From assembly GCA_045640905.1 (NCBI GenBank), contig JAZUFW010000078.1, positions 1 through 26,355 on the forward strand: a stretch of 26,355 nucleotides of DNA. The letters are read 5' to 3'. Source of the DNA: JAILLW01 sp045640905. GTDB taxonomy: Bacteria > Bacillota > Clostridia > Lachnospirales > Lachnospiraceae. Below, piece by piece: positions 12,301 through 20,399 of this stretch. Numbering within the stretch: position 1 is the first letter of the stretch; each line of letters starts with the position of its first letter. A program made the position numbers and the translations under genes. The notes under the pieces are model-generated. The model worked only from the letters and a program-made list of their open reading frames with translations, was not told the DNA's origin and did no database searches.

Positions 12301-14794
12301 TGTTTCTCGAATTATTTGCATTCAGAATATATCTTATCGAAGTCGCCTTCGAATAAGAACTGTTAAACTGTGACCAGTCTCCGTATGTTTCGATAATCGG
12401 CTTTTCGGAAGCATATTCAAGGCGCATTTCTTCGAAACCGCCGATTCCGTTAACCTTGTCCTGTGAATACGATTCGTTAAAATCGAGCGCTACTACTTTG
12501 TTTTCACTAAGGACAGTTTCATTTTCATCGTCCCAGTCATCGTTTACAAAAACCGTGCCCTGTACATAGCTGACATCGTAATTTTCTGCCTGCGTAGCAG
12601 AATAACGCATGCTATCTAATAAATCGTTGAAGGTAAGCGGTGCAACCGGATCTTCATTAATAATCAGTTGCCAGGTTTCTGAAGATGTCTGTCCGTCTAC
12701 CGTAGGAATATTCAATGAACCCTGCATCAATTCAAGGCTCAAAAGCATCATATTGTTTGCCAAAGGTGTACCGTCGAAAGTAGCGTTGGCATAATAACTT
12801 GAGCGCTCCAGAATTACAGGTTTATCTTCGTTTATTACTTTATCGAGCACCTCGATTGCAGCCTCTGCACTGATATCATGGTCACCGAAATACCTGCCGC
12901 CGGCAAAATAGATTAAATCAGCCTTATCGACCATATCGATAGTCAGTTTGTCAGCCGCTACGGGAATAACATCCAAATATAAGTTGTCGCACTCAGTGCC
13001 CGGTTCGCGGTCAAAGACATACTGCTTAAACCATTCTTCGTTCTTTATACCGCCTTCATACTTAAAGGTCTGGTAAACAGTCTCGGAATAGTCTGCCGTG
13101 AACTCATAATCTGCATCTCCTGCCTGAACATAAAGGTATTCATCTTCATCGTCTACCTTTACATAGTATGGAGCCTTGCTGACGCTACAGTTCGTGCTGT
13201 TATATTTTTCATCGGAAACCTTGGTATATTCAAGTTTTCTTCCTAAAAATGCCTCACTGTCTTCAAATACGGAGCTTACTCTGTACGAATCCGGTCCCGC
13301 CACGTTTGTCTCTTCGACAATATAGTAATCGTACGCACGTCCGTCTCCTACCATATCCTCTATCGCAATAGCGTGATTACTTGAAGGCGGCAAATCATAA
13401 ACGCTCGAATAACGCGCGTTATTAATCATCTGATATCTTAACAAATCACTGTTTGCCACATATCTGAAGGCAGGTGATTTATACATTACATTTTTAAGTC
13501 CCCAAATTCCGGTAACAAAACCACCGCCTGCATTCATATCGGGAGTAGTCTCAGGTTCCGGCAAAGGTTCGGGAATCGGCTCCGGCGTAGGGCTTTCAGG
13601 TTCGGGAGTAACTTCCGGTTCCGTAGAAGGTGTAGGCTGTTCAGAAGGAACAGGTGTCGGTATATCTTCCGGCTCCGGCATAGGTGTCGTATCGGGATCT
13701 GCTGACGGTGAAGCGCTCGGGTCAACTGACGGTGACTCACTCGGAGTAACCGACGGTGAAGCACTCGGATCTACTGTCGGTGAAGGAGACGGCGTAATTC
13801 TCGGACGCGCCATCGCCATCAAAGGCGGTGTCGATGTTCCTCCCGTTCTGTATCTGTACAGCTTTAAGTTGCCATCATCATCCGTCCTGATTACACCGAA
13901 GCTGTCCAGGTAGTCTCCGGCTGCGTCTTTTTCCGCACAGAAAATAATCTGTCCGTCGTTTAACTGCGAAGTATCGGTAACAAGCGATGAAATAAAGTAC
14001 TGCCAGTTATATACGGCATCCCCTGTTCCGGTAGCGGTACCCGTAGTTTTTGAGGGCATCTCAAAATCCCCGATTCTTTGAATCGAGATACTCCATCCGC
14101 CCGTAAAATAATCATCCTTTAATCTGAAAGCATCCGTATGTCTGTATAATACGATTCCTTCGGTATTTCCGTCACCGTATAAAGCTTCTATTCCCTCATC
14201 ATAAGGATCGGGAGTATAAAGTTCATACGCCGTAGAATAGTCGTTTGGCTTGTAATGCCCCGTTCCCGCAGGGTCCGTCAAGCTAAAAGTACCGCGAATA
14301 TCCATCGAACGATACCCTGTTTCCAGCGCCGAGGGTTCAACATATTCCGAAAATGCATATGCTCCGCCTTCATATTCGCCTGTTGATGCATTGAGTTCGC
14401 CGAGCATTTCCTTTGCCTTGGCATTTGGAACCGAATTTTCGGGATCAAACTTCTCCGGATTGGCAGTATCATTGAGCCAATACGAACGCTCAGCCTTCGA
14501 GGGCATATCCTTAATTGATTTGCCGTCATGGATGTTTTCTTCACCGCCTACCAGATATCCTAAAGAAGAATCGTTCAATTCCGGTACGACTTCGTAGATA
14601 ACAAACGGCTTAACCTCTCCTTCCGGATTGTCCGAAGAATGCTCCGTTACGATGTCTTCGATACCGCGCAAGGTTACCTTTGCATAGGCGGTTCCGGCAT
14701 TAAAATACATTGAACCGCAGACTGCGCCTGCAATTAACGTACCTGCTACGCCTATCGAAATTATTCTGTTTTTGAGACTTTTGCTTTTACTCAA
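9380..14794 (-). CDS. Giant secreted protein, DUF5057-like, putative pilus tip component
   Basis: 1804 aa. The N-terminus has a Sec signal peptide: basic SKSKSLKNR, hydrophobic IISIGVAGTLIAGAVCG, probable cleavage after AYA (about residue 38). It has no prepilin motif, no LPxTG and no C-terminal membrane anchor, so it is secreted or held by partners. Residues about 45-70 (FVIYEVVPELNDSSLGYLVGG) recall the Lachnospiraceae DUF5057 family; this is from memory. A Pro/Ser/Glu-rich linker spans about 333-421. Three segments of the form D-(L/M)-(I/V)-(Y/V)-x-G, near 632, 934 and 1324, are each followed by a strand such as KPVILERSS or GHSVLFTHD, suggesting repeated Rossmann-like folds. A DLDADGKFEEGE calcium-type loop lies near 1158. 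The start is TTG at 14794 with GGAG 8 nt upstream; the first ATG lies inside the signal peptide. It ends the pilus operon, 18 nt after a minor pilin gene, in the place where proteobacteria carry pilY1. Confidence 0.8.
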   Translation of the reverse strand: MSKSKSLKNRIISIGVAGTLIAGAVCGSMYFNAGTAYAKVTLRGIEDIVTEHSSDNPEGEVKPFVIYEVVPELNDSSLGYLVGGEENIHDGKSIKDMPSKAERSYWLNDTANPEKFDPENSVPNAKAKEMLGELNASTGEYEGGAYAFSEYVEPSALETGYRSMDIRGTFSLTDPAGTGHYKPNDYSTAYELYTPDPYDEGIEALYGDGNTEGIVLYRHTDAFRLKDDYFTGGWSISIQRIGDFEMPSKTTGTATGTGDAVYNWQYFISSLVTDTSQLNDGQIIFCAEKDAAGDYLDSFGVIRTDDDGNLKLYRYRTGGTSTPPLMAMARPRITPSPSPTVDPSASPSVTPSESPSVDPSASPSADPDTTPMPEPEDIPTPVPSEQPTPSTEPEVTPEPESPTPEPIPEPLPEPETTPDMNAGGGFVTGIWGLKNVMYKSPAFRYVANSDLLRYQMINNARYSSVYDLPPSSNHAIAIEDMVGDGRAYDYYIVEETNVAGPDSYRVSSVFEDSEAFLGRKLEYTKVSDEKYNSTNCSVSKAPYYVKVDDEDEYLYVQAGDADYEFTADYSETVYQTFKYEGGIKNEEWFKQYVFDREPGTECDNLYLDVIPVAADKLTIDMVDKADLIYFAGGRYFGDHDISAEAAIEVLDKVINEDKPVILERSSYYANATFDGTPLANNMMLLSLELMQGSLNIPTVDGQTSSETWQLIINEDPVAPLTFNDLLDSMRYSATQAENYDVSYVQGTVFVNDDWDDENETVLSENKVVALDFNESYSQDKVNGIGGFEEMRLEYASEKPIIETYGDWSQFNSSYSKATSIRYILNANNSRNIVKTSLKVLDLEPLQSNQYSEAELLKDIYWNDSSMSWTGGKFPLWDATGVRSRDIMTKDWILSNVVNASDSEKSKFKVDVTQMGTKEFIGINTDLNATYDMIYLGMDTLLMNTDNNNTWPTKSTVTAYNDTGMNGLVYTHMGDKVHYTPDWDGWNADVRFSGNDITFDKKRELTEYVKAGYAMVISDGFFNVDGNGAVTGINTGRVDSSSYLYEFLNEVVMSKTDGSYNYLGKNIFRKGALENAYSGHEAAREVFSRYLNISKLSIEVLEQPLSYNYVDSNNAHQTRYLPMNSDGTYSMNFKVTLKNDAAVDAGNTSYDCKLYLDLDADGKFEEGEALSGLSISGADTDENGKFHLRAGNTYEISRLTPDEYVGFLSWKLAFIQNEKQTSGSSSDATSVRSAITGFSAVPANAAKKPTIKILQIIPNSGNTNFDLSNDAMNYLYNEVNDFNIEVYQKTVGTYLSKWDSQSAVPSDLLEYKYSYYDYLCKYDMVVMGFTDMYEFTTDLDWCYDRNLKQQNHGRNSIMHDGMLAIREYALTGHSVLFTHDMSSYHESSTQWGYLANTMLRDLEGMDRYGRLSSSNRDLKYNFDRPGVTVQNYDSKYDSAKLKGNDTGENRGISDNTVLRFSGDKIYGLTTRQITSSYVTDANSTVPWSGKETITAINEGQITQYPFLITDGIGDSFEVKMTHAQYFQLNLDTDSQDSNANDDVVVWYAISNNSDSSDYRKPTLHEYYKAVHNDVRNNYYIYSKGNVIYTGCGHSAVDSDLEKKLFVNTLVASYSSGLHAPRVIFKANTWDSSATITNIYLPYDTEIVNADGTTGEFLDNYSDGTTASNGGLTVCFKTLNNNFRDSNATLYTKYYIKGTNAAYDLYDGSNYYKEVTPNGYFKMIDDAGNRVDSSANSLINYKIYEAKFRISDLNLGSGHGVLPEDFGSIYVRIGTTPLSNGTFSALPATESIAELNINTTRLLDLE
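13704..13787 (-). repeat. 24-bp in-frame tandem repeat coding Pro/Ser linker
   Basis: About 3.5 units of 24 bp begin at 13704, 13728, 13752 and 13776 on the plus strand, each starting G(A/T)CGGTGA. They encode the 8-residue pattern SPSxDPSA/SPSxTPSE within the 1804-aa secreted protein. Because the unit is a multiple of three, copy-number change would alter linker length without a frameshift. Confidence 0.8.
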
Positions 14795-14812
14795 AATAAC
14801 TGCTCCAAAAAA

Positions 14813-17332
14813 TTAATATTTTCCTTCGTACTTGTCATAGAAGGCATAATTCATGTATTCGTTTCCGGTGGTCGTGAACTTGGCCGTCACCGAATTGTTC
14901 TGTGAATCGGTAATCACGCACTTGTATCGAACACCCAATAACAAAGGATCCGTTGAATTCTTCCATCTTGACGGCGTCATATCCAATACTACATAAACCA
15001 TGTTGTCGACGCCCTCGTTCATGATTACGTTCGACGTCCAGCCGCTGTTCCAGTCGGTAGTGGGCAGATTCTTGTATACATATTTGCCCTTTGAATCCTT
15101 ATAATACTTTTCAAGCGACTGCGTAATCGAGGTTTTTATTACGGGAGCTTTATAATTTCCATAATTATCCCAGCTGCCGTTTATATTAAACTGATTTACA
15201 TACAGTCCCTTAAAGGAAGGTGTGAACATCTTGTAATAATGCTCAAGTTCCCACTTATCTCCTTCCGAATATCGGTTATACGGAGATTTGGTTTTGTCAT
15301 ATCCCAGGCCAATCTTGTCCGAGGTTCCGAATACGTAGTATCTCTTTCTCGAATTCAGATTATTACTGATTCTGATAAACGAATCTGCCGGAGTTAATGT
15401 TAATTCAACAGGCGGTATTGTCACCGTCTTTGTAACGGAATATGCCTCCGATTTATTACTCGTGGTATTATCCGTCAAATCCTTATTCGTAGGCAGTTTA
15501 TAATACCTGCTGTCGTTTCCGTTGGAATTTTTGCCAATCTTGACACGTAATGTTACCGTATACGTAAATGACTTGCTCCAGTCAAGATACGACTGACAGT
15601 ATACCTTTGCAATACGCGAATACTGGCTGGTTGTATACGGTGAATTCTGTTTCTGACTGTTTTGATTCGTCAAGTAAACATTGCCGAAACTGTTTCTGGT
15701 TCCGGTACCCCAGTTATGGCATTCGTTATTGTTATTCGAAATTTCCCATTCATACCAGTAGTAATACGCCACATCACCTTTGTAGGTTTTTCCCGAAGGT
15801 TCCTTGATATTTCCGGTATATGTAGGCACACCTTCTGTCCACGAAGGTGTACAGCCGTTATACGTTCCTCGCTCTGCCTGCGTAGCAATGCTGAACGTAG
15901 GCACAGTAATGTTCTGTGTTTCGGGAACAGAACCCTTCGGAATAGTCAGTTCTATCGTTGTATAGACTTTTTCACCGTTTTTATCCTGTTGCAGAACCAC
16001 TACATCAATGTAGAACGTCTGCTCTTCCATTGACTTTGTTACGATAAACGTACCGTCCACTTTATCCGTCAAAGCACTGAAGCCTGCGCCCTTTGGAATG
16101 GGAGCCGATCTGTCTTCATCGACTTCATACTTTATTTTGGTGTAAACGCCTTCACCCTTTAACGGATTTACTTTATTCTTTGTTATCGGGTCTTCGATAA
16201 GGTCCGTATATGTTATTTCATGTTCAAATTTATAAACCAGCTGTCCCGTAGTAACATTGGGCGTTACCGCATACGGTGTAACGGTTTTTATGCTGACGGG
16301 ATAAACTCCGCCCGAGGTAACCTTAATTCTCAGTTTGGCTGTCCTTGAAGGGTCCTCATTGCTTATTGCGGTTATTACGAAATAGCCGTTTACGAGGTAA
16401 TCATTGGGCGTCATCTTATGCCCGTTCTTTGTGACATTTTTAACCGTGACCACACCCGTTGCCGTATTAATTGTGATACAGTTTTCAAAGCCTTCTTTTA
16501 AAGAACCGGTATCAATTTCCCAGGTTACGCTGTCATTTATCGTGCCTGTATATATCTTCTTTTTTGTAACAACGGCATCATAATCAACACTTGTTGAATC
16601 CCCCGCCATCGCAATTGTATCGGTTTTGCCCTGAGCAAAGAGTGTCTCTCCGCGCTTAATAACTACCGACTGAACATGCGAGTAGGTTTCAATCACTTCT
16701 TTGGTATAGATATCTTCAAAGTCTGTCGTCTCAGACACTTCTTCTATCATATTTCGAAGCGAGATTATGGGATTAACCGTTATCTCCTTATCTCCGACCT
16801 TAAATGTCAGCGTCAGGGTAACCTTTCCGTCCTTTATGGTACTCATATCTACATCAAAGGCACTGACGCAATCGGACAATTCATCCGAAGGCGACGAAGA
16901 AAGCTTTGTCTTTGCAGCATCAAGTCCTGTCAGCGTAGACATTCTGACCGTGGTAATTCTGAAACTGATTTTGCTCGTATCCGTAGGATTCGGAATCAAA
17001 GCCAGCTGGGTAATCAGGTATCTGCCCGTTGCATCCGTGGTCGAGCCGGGTACATAGTCCGGATTATCGCTAAATACAATCAATGTAGCACTTCCCGTCG
17101 CAGTATCCTTTTCAAAATGAATACCTCGGCTGGTTTCCAGAATGCAGTCCTTTACTCTGTTAACAACTACCTGCTGATCGTACTGCAGCTTTATATTTTT
17201 GTTTGATGAAGCGAAGCTCTTTGAGCAAAAAGAAACAAAACCACAAATAGCGGTCCCTACTATTGCAAGGATCGCGATGGCTACGATTAATTCAACTAAT
17301 GATAGTCCTTTGTTGTTTCTTCTGTGCTTCAT
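14813..17332 (-). CDS. Very large minor pilin, PilW-like, with Ig-like modules
   Basis: 839 aa, several times longer than a usual pilin. The type IV prepilin signal is MKHRRNNKG|LSLVELIVAIAILAI, with cleavage after Gly9 and Glu at mature position 5. A following VNRVKDCILETSRGIHF region resembles PilW/PulJ-type minor pilins. About residues 225-340 (IKRGETLFAQG ... VSWEID-type strands ... RTAKLRIKVTSGG) look like a bacterial Ig-like domain, and the remainder is beta-rich, Tyr/Asn/Lys-rich and unrecognised. Mature protein would sit in the membrane or pilus through its N-terminal helix. The ATG is 3 nt after the stop of the 207-aa pilin gene with no clear Shine-Dalgarno, which suggests translational coupling. 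The product probably works with the 1804-aa protein encoded 18 nt downstream. Confidence 0.82.
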   Translation of the reverse strand: MKHRRNNKGLSLVELIVAIAILAIVGTAICGFVSFCSKSFASSNKNIKLQYDQQVVVNRVKDCILETSRGIHFEKDTATGSATLIVFSDNPDYVPGSTTDATGRYLITQLALIPNPTDTSKISFRITTVRMSTLTGLDAAKTKLSSSPSDELSDCVSAFDVDMSTIKDGKVTLTLTFKVGDKEITVNPIISLRNMIEEVSETTDFEDIYTKEVIETYSHVQSVVIKRGETLFAQGKTDTIAMAGDSTSVDYDAVVTKKKIYTGTINDSVTWEIDTGSLKEGFENCITINTATGVVTVKNVTKNGHKMTPNDYLVNGYFVITAISNEDPSRTAKLRIKVTSGGVYPVSIKTVTPYAVTPNVTTGQLVYKFEHEITYTDLIEDPITKNKVNPLKGEGVYTKIKYEVDEDRSAPIPKGAGFSALTDKVDGTFIVTKSMEEQTFYIDVVVLQQDKNGEKVYTTIELTIPKGSVPETQNITVPTFSIATQAERGTYNGCTPSWTEGVPTYTGNIKEPSGKTYKGDVAYYYWYEWEISNNNNECHNWGTGTRNSFGNVYLTNQNSQKQNSPYTTSQYSRIAKVYCQSYLDWSKSFTYTVTLRVKIGKNSNGNDSRYYKLPTNKDLTDNTTSNKSEAYSVTKTVTIPPVELTLTPADSFIRISNNLNSRKRYYVFGTSDKIGLGYDKTKSPYNRYSEGDKWELEHYYKMFTPSFKGLYVNQFNINGSWDNYGNYKAPVIKTSITQSLEKYYKDSKGKYVYKNLPTTDWNSGWTSNVIMNEGVDNMVYVVLDMTPSRWKNSTDPLLLGVRYKCVITDSQNNSVTAKFTTTGNEYMNYAFYDKYEGKY

Positions 17333-17335
17333 GTA

Positions 17336-17959
17336 CTAATTAAGTGTAAATTTCCCTGTGTTCGGGGTAAATGTTATGGTATATGTTCTTAATCCGCTCG
17401 TAAATTCAATCTTTGATAAAATTCCGTTGGAGGTTGAGGGTGCCGAACTGATGGTACCGTCGGAATTAAACGCTATATTTCCCCAGCAAACATCCTCCAA
17501 AGAACCGTCCTTACGGCTAAAGCCGATTTTAACGCACTTTGAAGTGCTCGCAGAATCAAGCGTATAGTCGGGCGTAGTGCTGTCTTTTAAATAGACCTTT
17601 ATTGTCACCTTGTTCGAACCGACTTTTGAATACTCAGGGTCTCCTATGGTCAGCAACAGATTTGAACCCGGTGCCGCATTTTGTATGGTAGAACCGACCT
17701 TTGCCACATAAAAGCCCGGCTGGTCTATTCCTATTTTTGTATCTGCGCTTGCAGCATAAAAAAGATACAAATCCGAATCGGCCATGGCCATGGTGCCTGT
17801 CTTTACATCGTTTAACTGTCCCTCGAAATTGTTGGCAGCCTGCTTTGCTTCGGCCCCGATTAATAAAGATAAACCGAACACGCCGCTGCCTATAAGCACC
17901 GACATAATCGCTATTATTACTATTAATTCAACTAAAGAAAGGCCCTTGTTATTTTTCAT
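17336..17959 (-). CDS. Minor type IV prepilin, GspH/FimT-like size
   Basis: 207 aa. A short leader MKNNKG is cut before LSLVELIVIIAIMSVLIGSG, a standard class III prepilin signal with Glu at +5. The mature head (about 170 residues) is of ordinary pilin size, with a C-terminal beta-rich region ending LRTYTITFTPNTGKFTLN. It has no cysteines in the visible head that would form the usual D-region loop except one at about residue 148 (KCVKIGF) and one in VCWGN. It lies third in the minor pilin set, 12 nt after the 807-aa gene. The region upstream of the ATG has no strong Shine-Dalgarno. Probable role: part of the initiating tip complex of the pilus. Confidence 0.85.
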   Translation of the reverse strand: MKNNKGLSLVELIVIIAIMSVLIGSGVFGLSLLIGAEAKQAANNFEGQLNDVKTGTMAMADSDLYLFYAASADTKIGIDQPGFYVAKVGSTIQNAAPGSNLLLTIGDPEYSKVGSNKVTIKVYLKDSTTPDYTLDSASTSKCVKIGFSRKDGSLEDVCWGNIAFNSDGTISSAPSTSNGILSKIEFTSGLRTYTITFTPNTGKFTLN

Positions 17960-17971
17960 TACTTAATTCTT

Positions 17972-20395
17972 TTAGTTTATTTCAACTTCCTTGGTCCAGT
18001 TTTCAAAAACAATCAAATCGGATACAACAACATCGCCGCTTTCGGTTACCTTGCTGCTCTTGTTTTCCTTCTTTTTGGAATCAAATCTGACATTATCCAT
18101 ATCGGTAAACACGTCCGCTACCGCATATACCTCATCAATATCCTTCAGCATCATGCAGGCATCAACCAGGTTCTTATTTGCCTTCATTTCAAAATTATTA
18201 CCGGAAGGCAATGTAATTTTTCCCTTGGCGATAATTAATCCTTCAAAGCTTGAAAGTCCCGTTAAATCAACATCTTTCGTGGTTACTATCAAATGAACGT
18301 CATCCGAAATTACCGAAGAATTTACATTGCTGTCGGTAATTATTGCCTTAATGGAGTCGGATTTGTAGGTGCCTTCGTACGTACCCTTCATGTCTGCCAA
18401 AACCTCTTCATTTACGAGATTTCTAAACAAAGCATGATTGTCCGCATAATCGGCATCATCTCTTTCGGTATCGCTGAGAGCTGAAATATCCGTCGTTGTC
18501 TTTTGTTCTCCTCTGAATACTACGCCCTGCAATGAGCTTAATTCCGGAGTAAGTTTCGTACAATATCCTTCAAACTGCTCGGAATATGATTCAAAATCAT
18601 CCTGCAGCGTTTCTTCCAATGTCATTCCCGTGCCGTCATTGGTCTTTAGATATCCGCCGATATTACGCACGGTTTCTCCGTCCTCAACCGTATCTTCCAT
18701 TACATTTCCGGCTACGGAAATCTTCAATGCGGCAGATGAAGAATCCGGCATCTTTATGGACTTTAGATAGATGTCCATGTAATTATCAACGGATTCCTTA
18801 TTCCAGCCGTAATACTTGCTAAAGTAGAGGTTGGCGGCTTCTTCATCCTTAAACTTCATATAGTAATAGACCAATCTGTCGGAACCGTCCTTTGTTCTGA
18901 CAAACACCTTCTGAGCCTCGGCTTTGCCGCTTAGATCGGTCTTTATAAACTCTCCCAGTGTATTGCCTGCATTTCCAAGCTTTGCCACAGGCTTGTTTAA
19001 TGCTATCTCGGTATATCCGCTGCCTGCAGCTACTATGGTATTATATTCTGCATTCGTCAGCGGATTCTTATTAAACAAAGAGTTGTTATTGGCATCGACG
19101 CCGATACATTCAGCCGGTACCAGATAACACAGCTGGTCTGCTTTCGCTGCTATCGATTCACCCAGGTATACATCAAAAGTCGTAGCATCTGCTTCGGCCT
19201 TAATTTTATTTTTGGCATTCGAATTAGTGGTACTTACGAAGGCTCTGCCCGCCAATGACACTCTCTTTGCAGCAGATAAATCAATTACCGTATCGGTACC
19301 GTTAACAAGTATCGCGCTCGATTTTTGCGAAGCCGTAGTCGAATTGCCGTATCCGGTGTAGTAACCGGTCATGGTCAAATCCGTATTCTGGCCTTTCAAA
19401 TTGAGGTCATCCTGAATATATGTATAACCTGCCAAAGTAACGGTACTGCCCTGCGCTACAATATCATCAGCCCACAAGGTAGTTCTGTCATATGTAGTAA
19501 TTCCTGCGTTTTTAAGAGTAATTCCCTCGGCAACCACATGGGTATCCATACCGCTGCCGCTCATCTTAAAGTCAAGCTTTGTACCTGTAATATCCATTCT
19601 GTACGCAAACGAATCTCCCGAAATAACTGTATTATCGGCGGCATTTCTGTTTGCTACGGGTTTGTCTTTGACAAGTGCCGTATCCGTGATGAACGAATAT
19701 GAAGAAATCGAAGGAACGAGCAGCGTATCAAACGCAAAATCAGGGTAAAGAATATGAATATCCGTCTTTACTGCAGATACGAAACCGTTCGGGTCTTTGT
19801 AATACACAATCAAGTCCTTTAAAACGATTCCGTCCGTATTGGTCATCTTCATTTCGCCGGTATAATATGTTCCGTCATCGGTATTTGCCTTTGAACGAAT
19901 AAATGCGCCGTAGTCATCCTCTGCAGAAGACGCATCGGGACCTAAATTCCATCTGGTCGAGCTTTTCAAAAATCCGTACAGGCCTTCGTTGGGAGCACCG
20001 TCAGCTACAGGCATGCAGATATAGTGTGTGGTATCTACAGCGATTGCATCCTCAATGCTTTCGTAAAACTCGGCTTTAACGAGCTCATTTTTGGCATCTG
20101 ACGAAAGGTCGGGGTCATTATACGTCGTTAACACATTGGTGTAGGCGTTTGACAAGGAATCCGATACGAGTAACTGCAAACCGATACTGATTTCGTCCAA
20201 AACCGCTTCCGCAGAATAGAACGAATCCTTGGCTTTAACGTTGACATTTCGCATCTTAAAGTTAATGGCAGATGTCAAAAGCAGTATGTTTACGAGTATG
20301 ATAACAAAGCCAATCGCTACTATTACCGTAACTATTGACATACCCTTATTGTTTTTCTTATTAAGTTTTCCAAGCTTCTTTAAAAACTTAATCAT
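17972..20395 (-). CDS. Large PilX-like minor prepilin lacking Glu5
   Basis: 807 aa. The leader is long and basic (MIKFLKKLGKLNKKNNKG), cut before MSIVTVIVAIGFVIILVNILLLTSA. Mature position 5 is Thr, where the other four prepilins in this window have Glu. This fits the PilX N-terminal family, and the lack of Glu5 is a known trait of tip-capping GspK pseudopilins. The next part (SFYSAEAVLDEISIGL) is typical of PilX-like proteins. Residues about 280-385 (ITLKNAGITTYDRTTLW ... GSTVTLAGYTYIQDDLNLKG) and 700-742 (FEGLIIAKGKITLPSG) have the repeated short-strand look of a beta-solenoid. It starts 4 nt after the 441-aa pilin gene; the Shine-Dalgarno is weak. Tip location is inference. Confidence 0.82.
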   Translation of the reverse strand: MIKFLKKLGKLNKKNNKGMSIVTVIVAIGFVIILVNILLLTSAINFKMRNVNVKAKDSFYSAEAVLDEISIGLQLLVSDSLSNAYTNVLTTYNDPDLSSDAKNELVKAEFYESIEDAIAVDTTHYICMPVADGAPNEGLYGFLKSSTRWNLGPDASSAEDDYGAFIRSKANTDDGTYYTGEMKMTNTDGIVLKDLIVYYKDPNGFVSAVKTDIHILYPDFAFDTLLVPSISSYSFITDTALVKDKPVANRNAADNTVISGDSFAYRMDITGTKLDFKMSGSGMDTHVVAEGITLKNAGITTYDRTTLWADDIVAQGSTVTLAGYTYIQDDLNLKGQNTDLTMTGYYTGYGNSTTASQKSSAILVNGTDTVIDLSAAKRVSLAGRAFVSTTNSNAKNKIKAEADATTFDVYLGESIAAKADQLCYLVPAECIGVDANNNSLFNKNPLTNAEYNTIVAAGSGYTEIALNKPVAKLGNAGNTLGEFIKTDLSGKAEAQKVFVRTKDGSDRLVYYYMKFKDEEAANLYFSKYYGWNKESVDNYMDIYLKSIKMPDSSSAALKISVAGNVMEDTVEDGETVRNIGGYLKTNDGTGMTLEETLQDDFESYSEQFEGYCTKLTPELSSLQGVVFRGEQKTTTDISALSDTERDDADYADNHALFRNLVNEEVLADMKGTYEGTYKSDSIKAIITDSNVNSSVISDDVHLIVTTKDVDLTGLSSFEGLIIAKGKITLPSGNNFEMKANKNLVDACMMLKDIDEVYAVADVFTDMDNVRFDSKKKENKSSKVTESGDVVVSDLIVFENWTKEVEIN

Positions 20396-20399
20396 GTTT

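Noticed and set aside
9380..14794. Sortase-anchored surface protein
   Set aside because: No LPxTG-type motif, C-terminal hydrophobic helix or basic tail; the protein ends ELNINTTRLLDLE.
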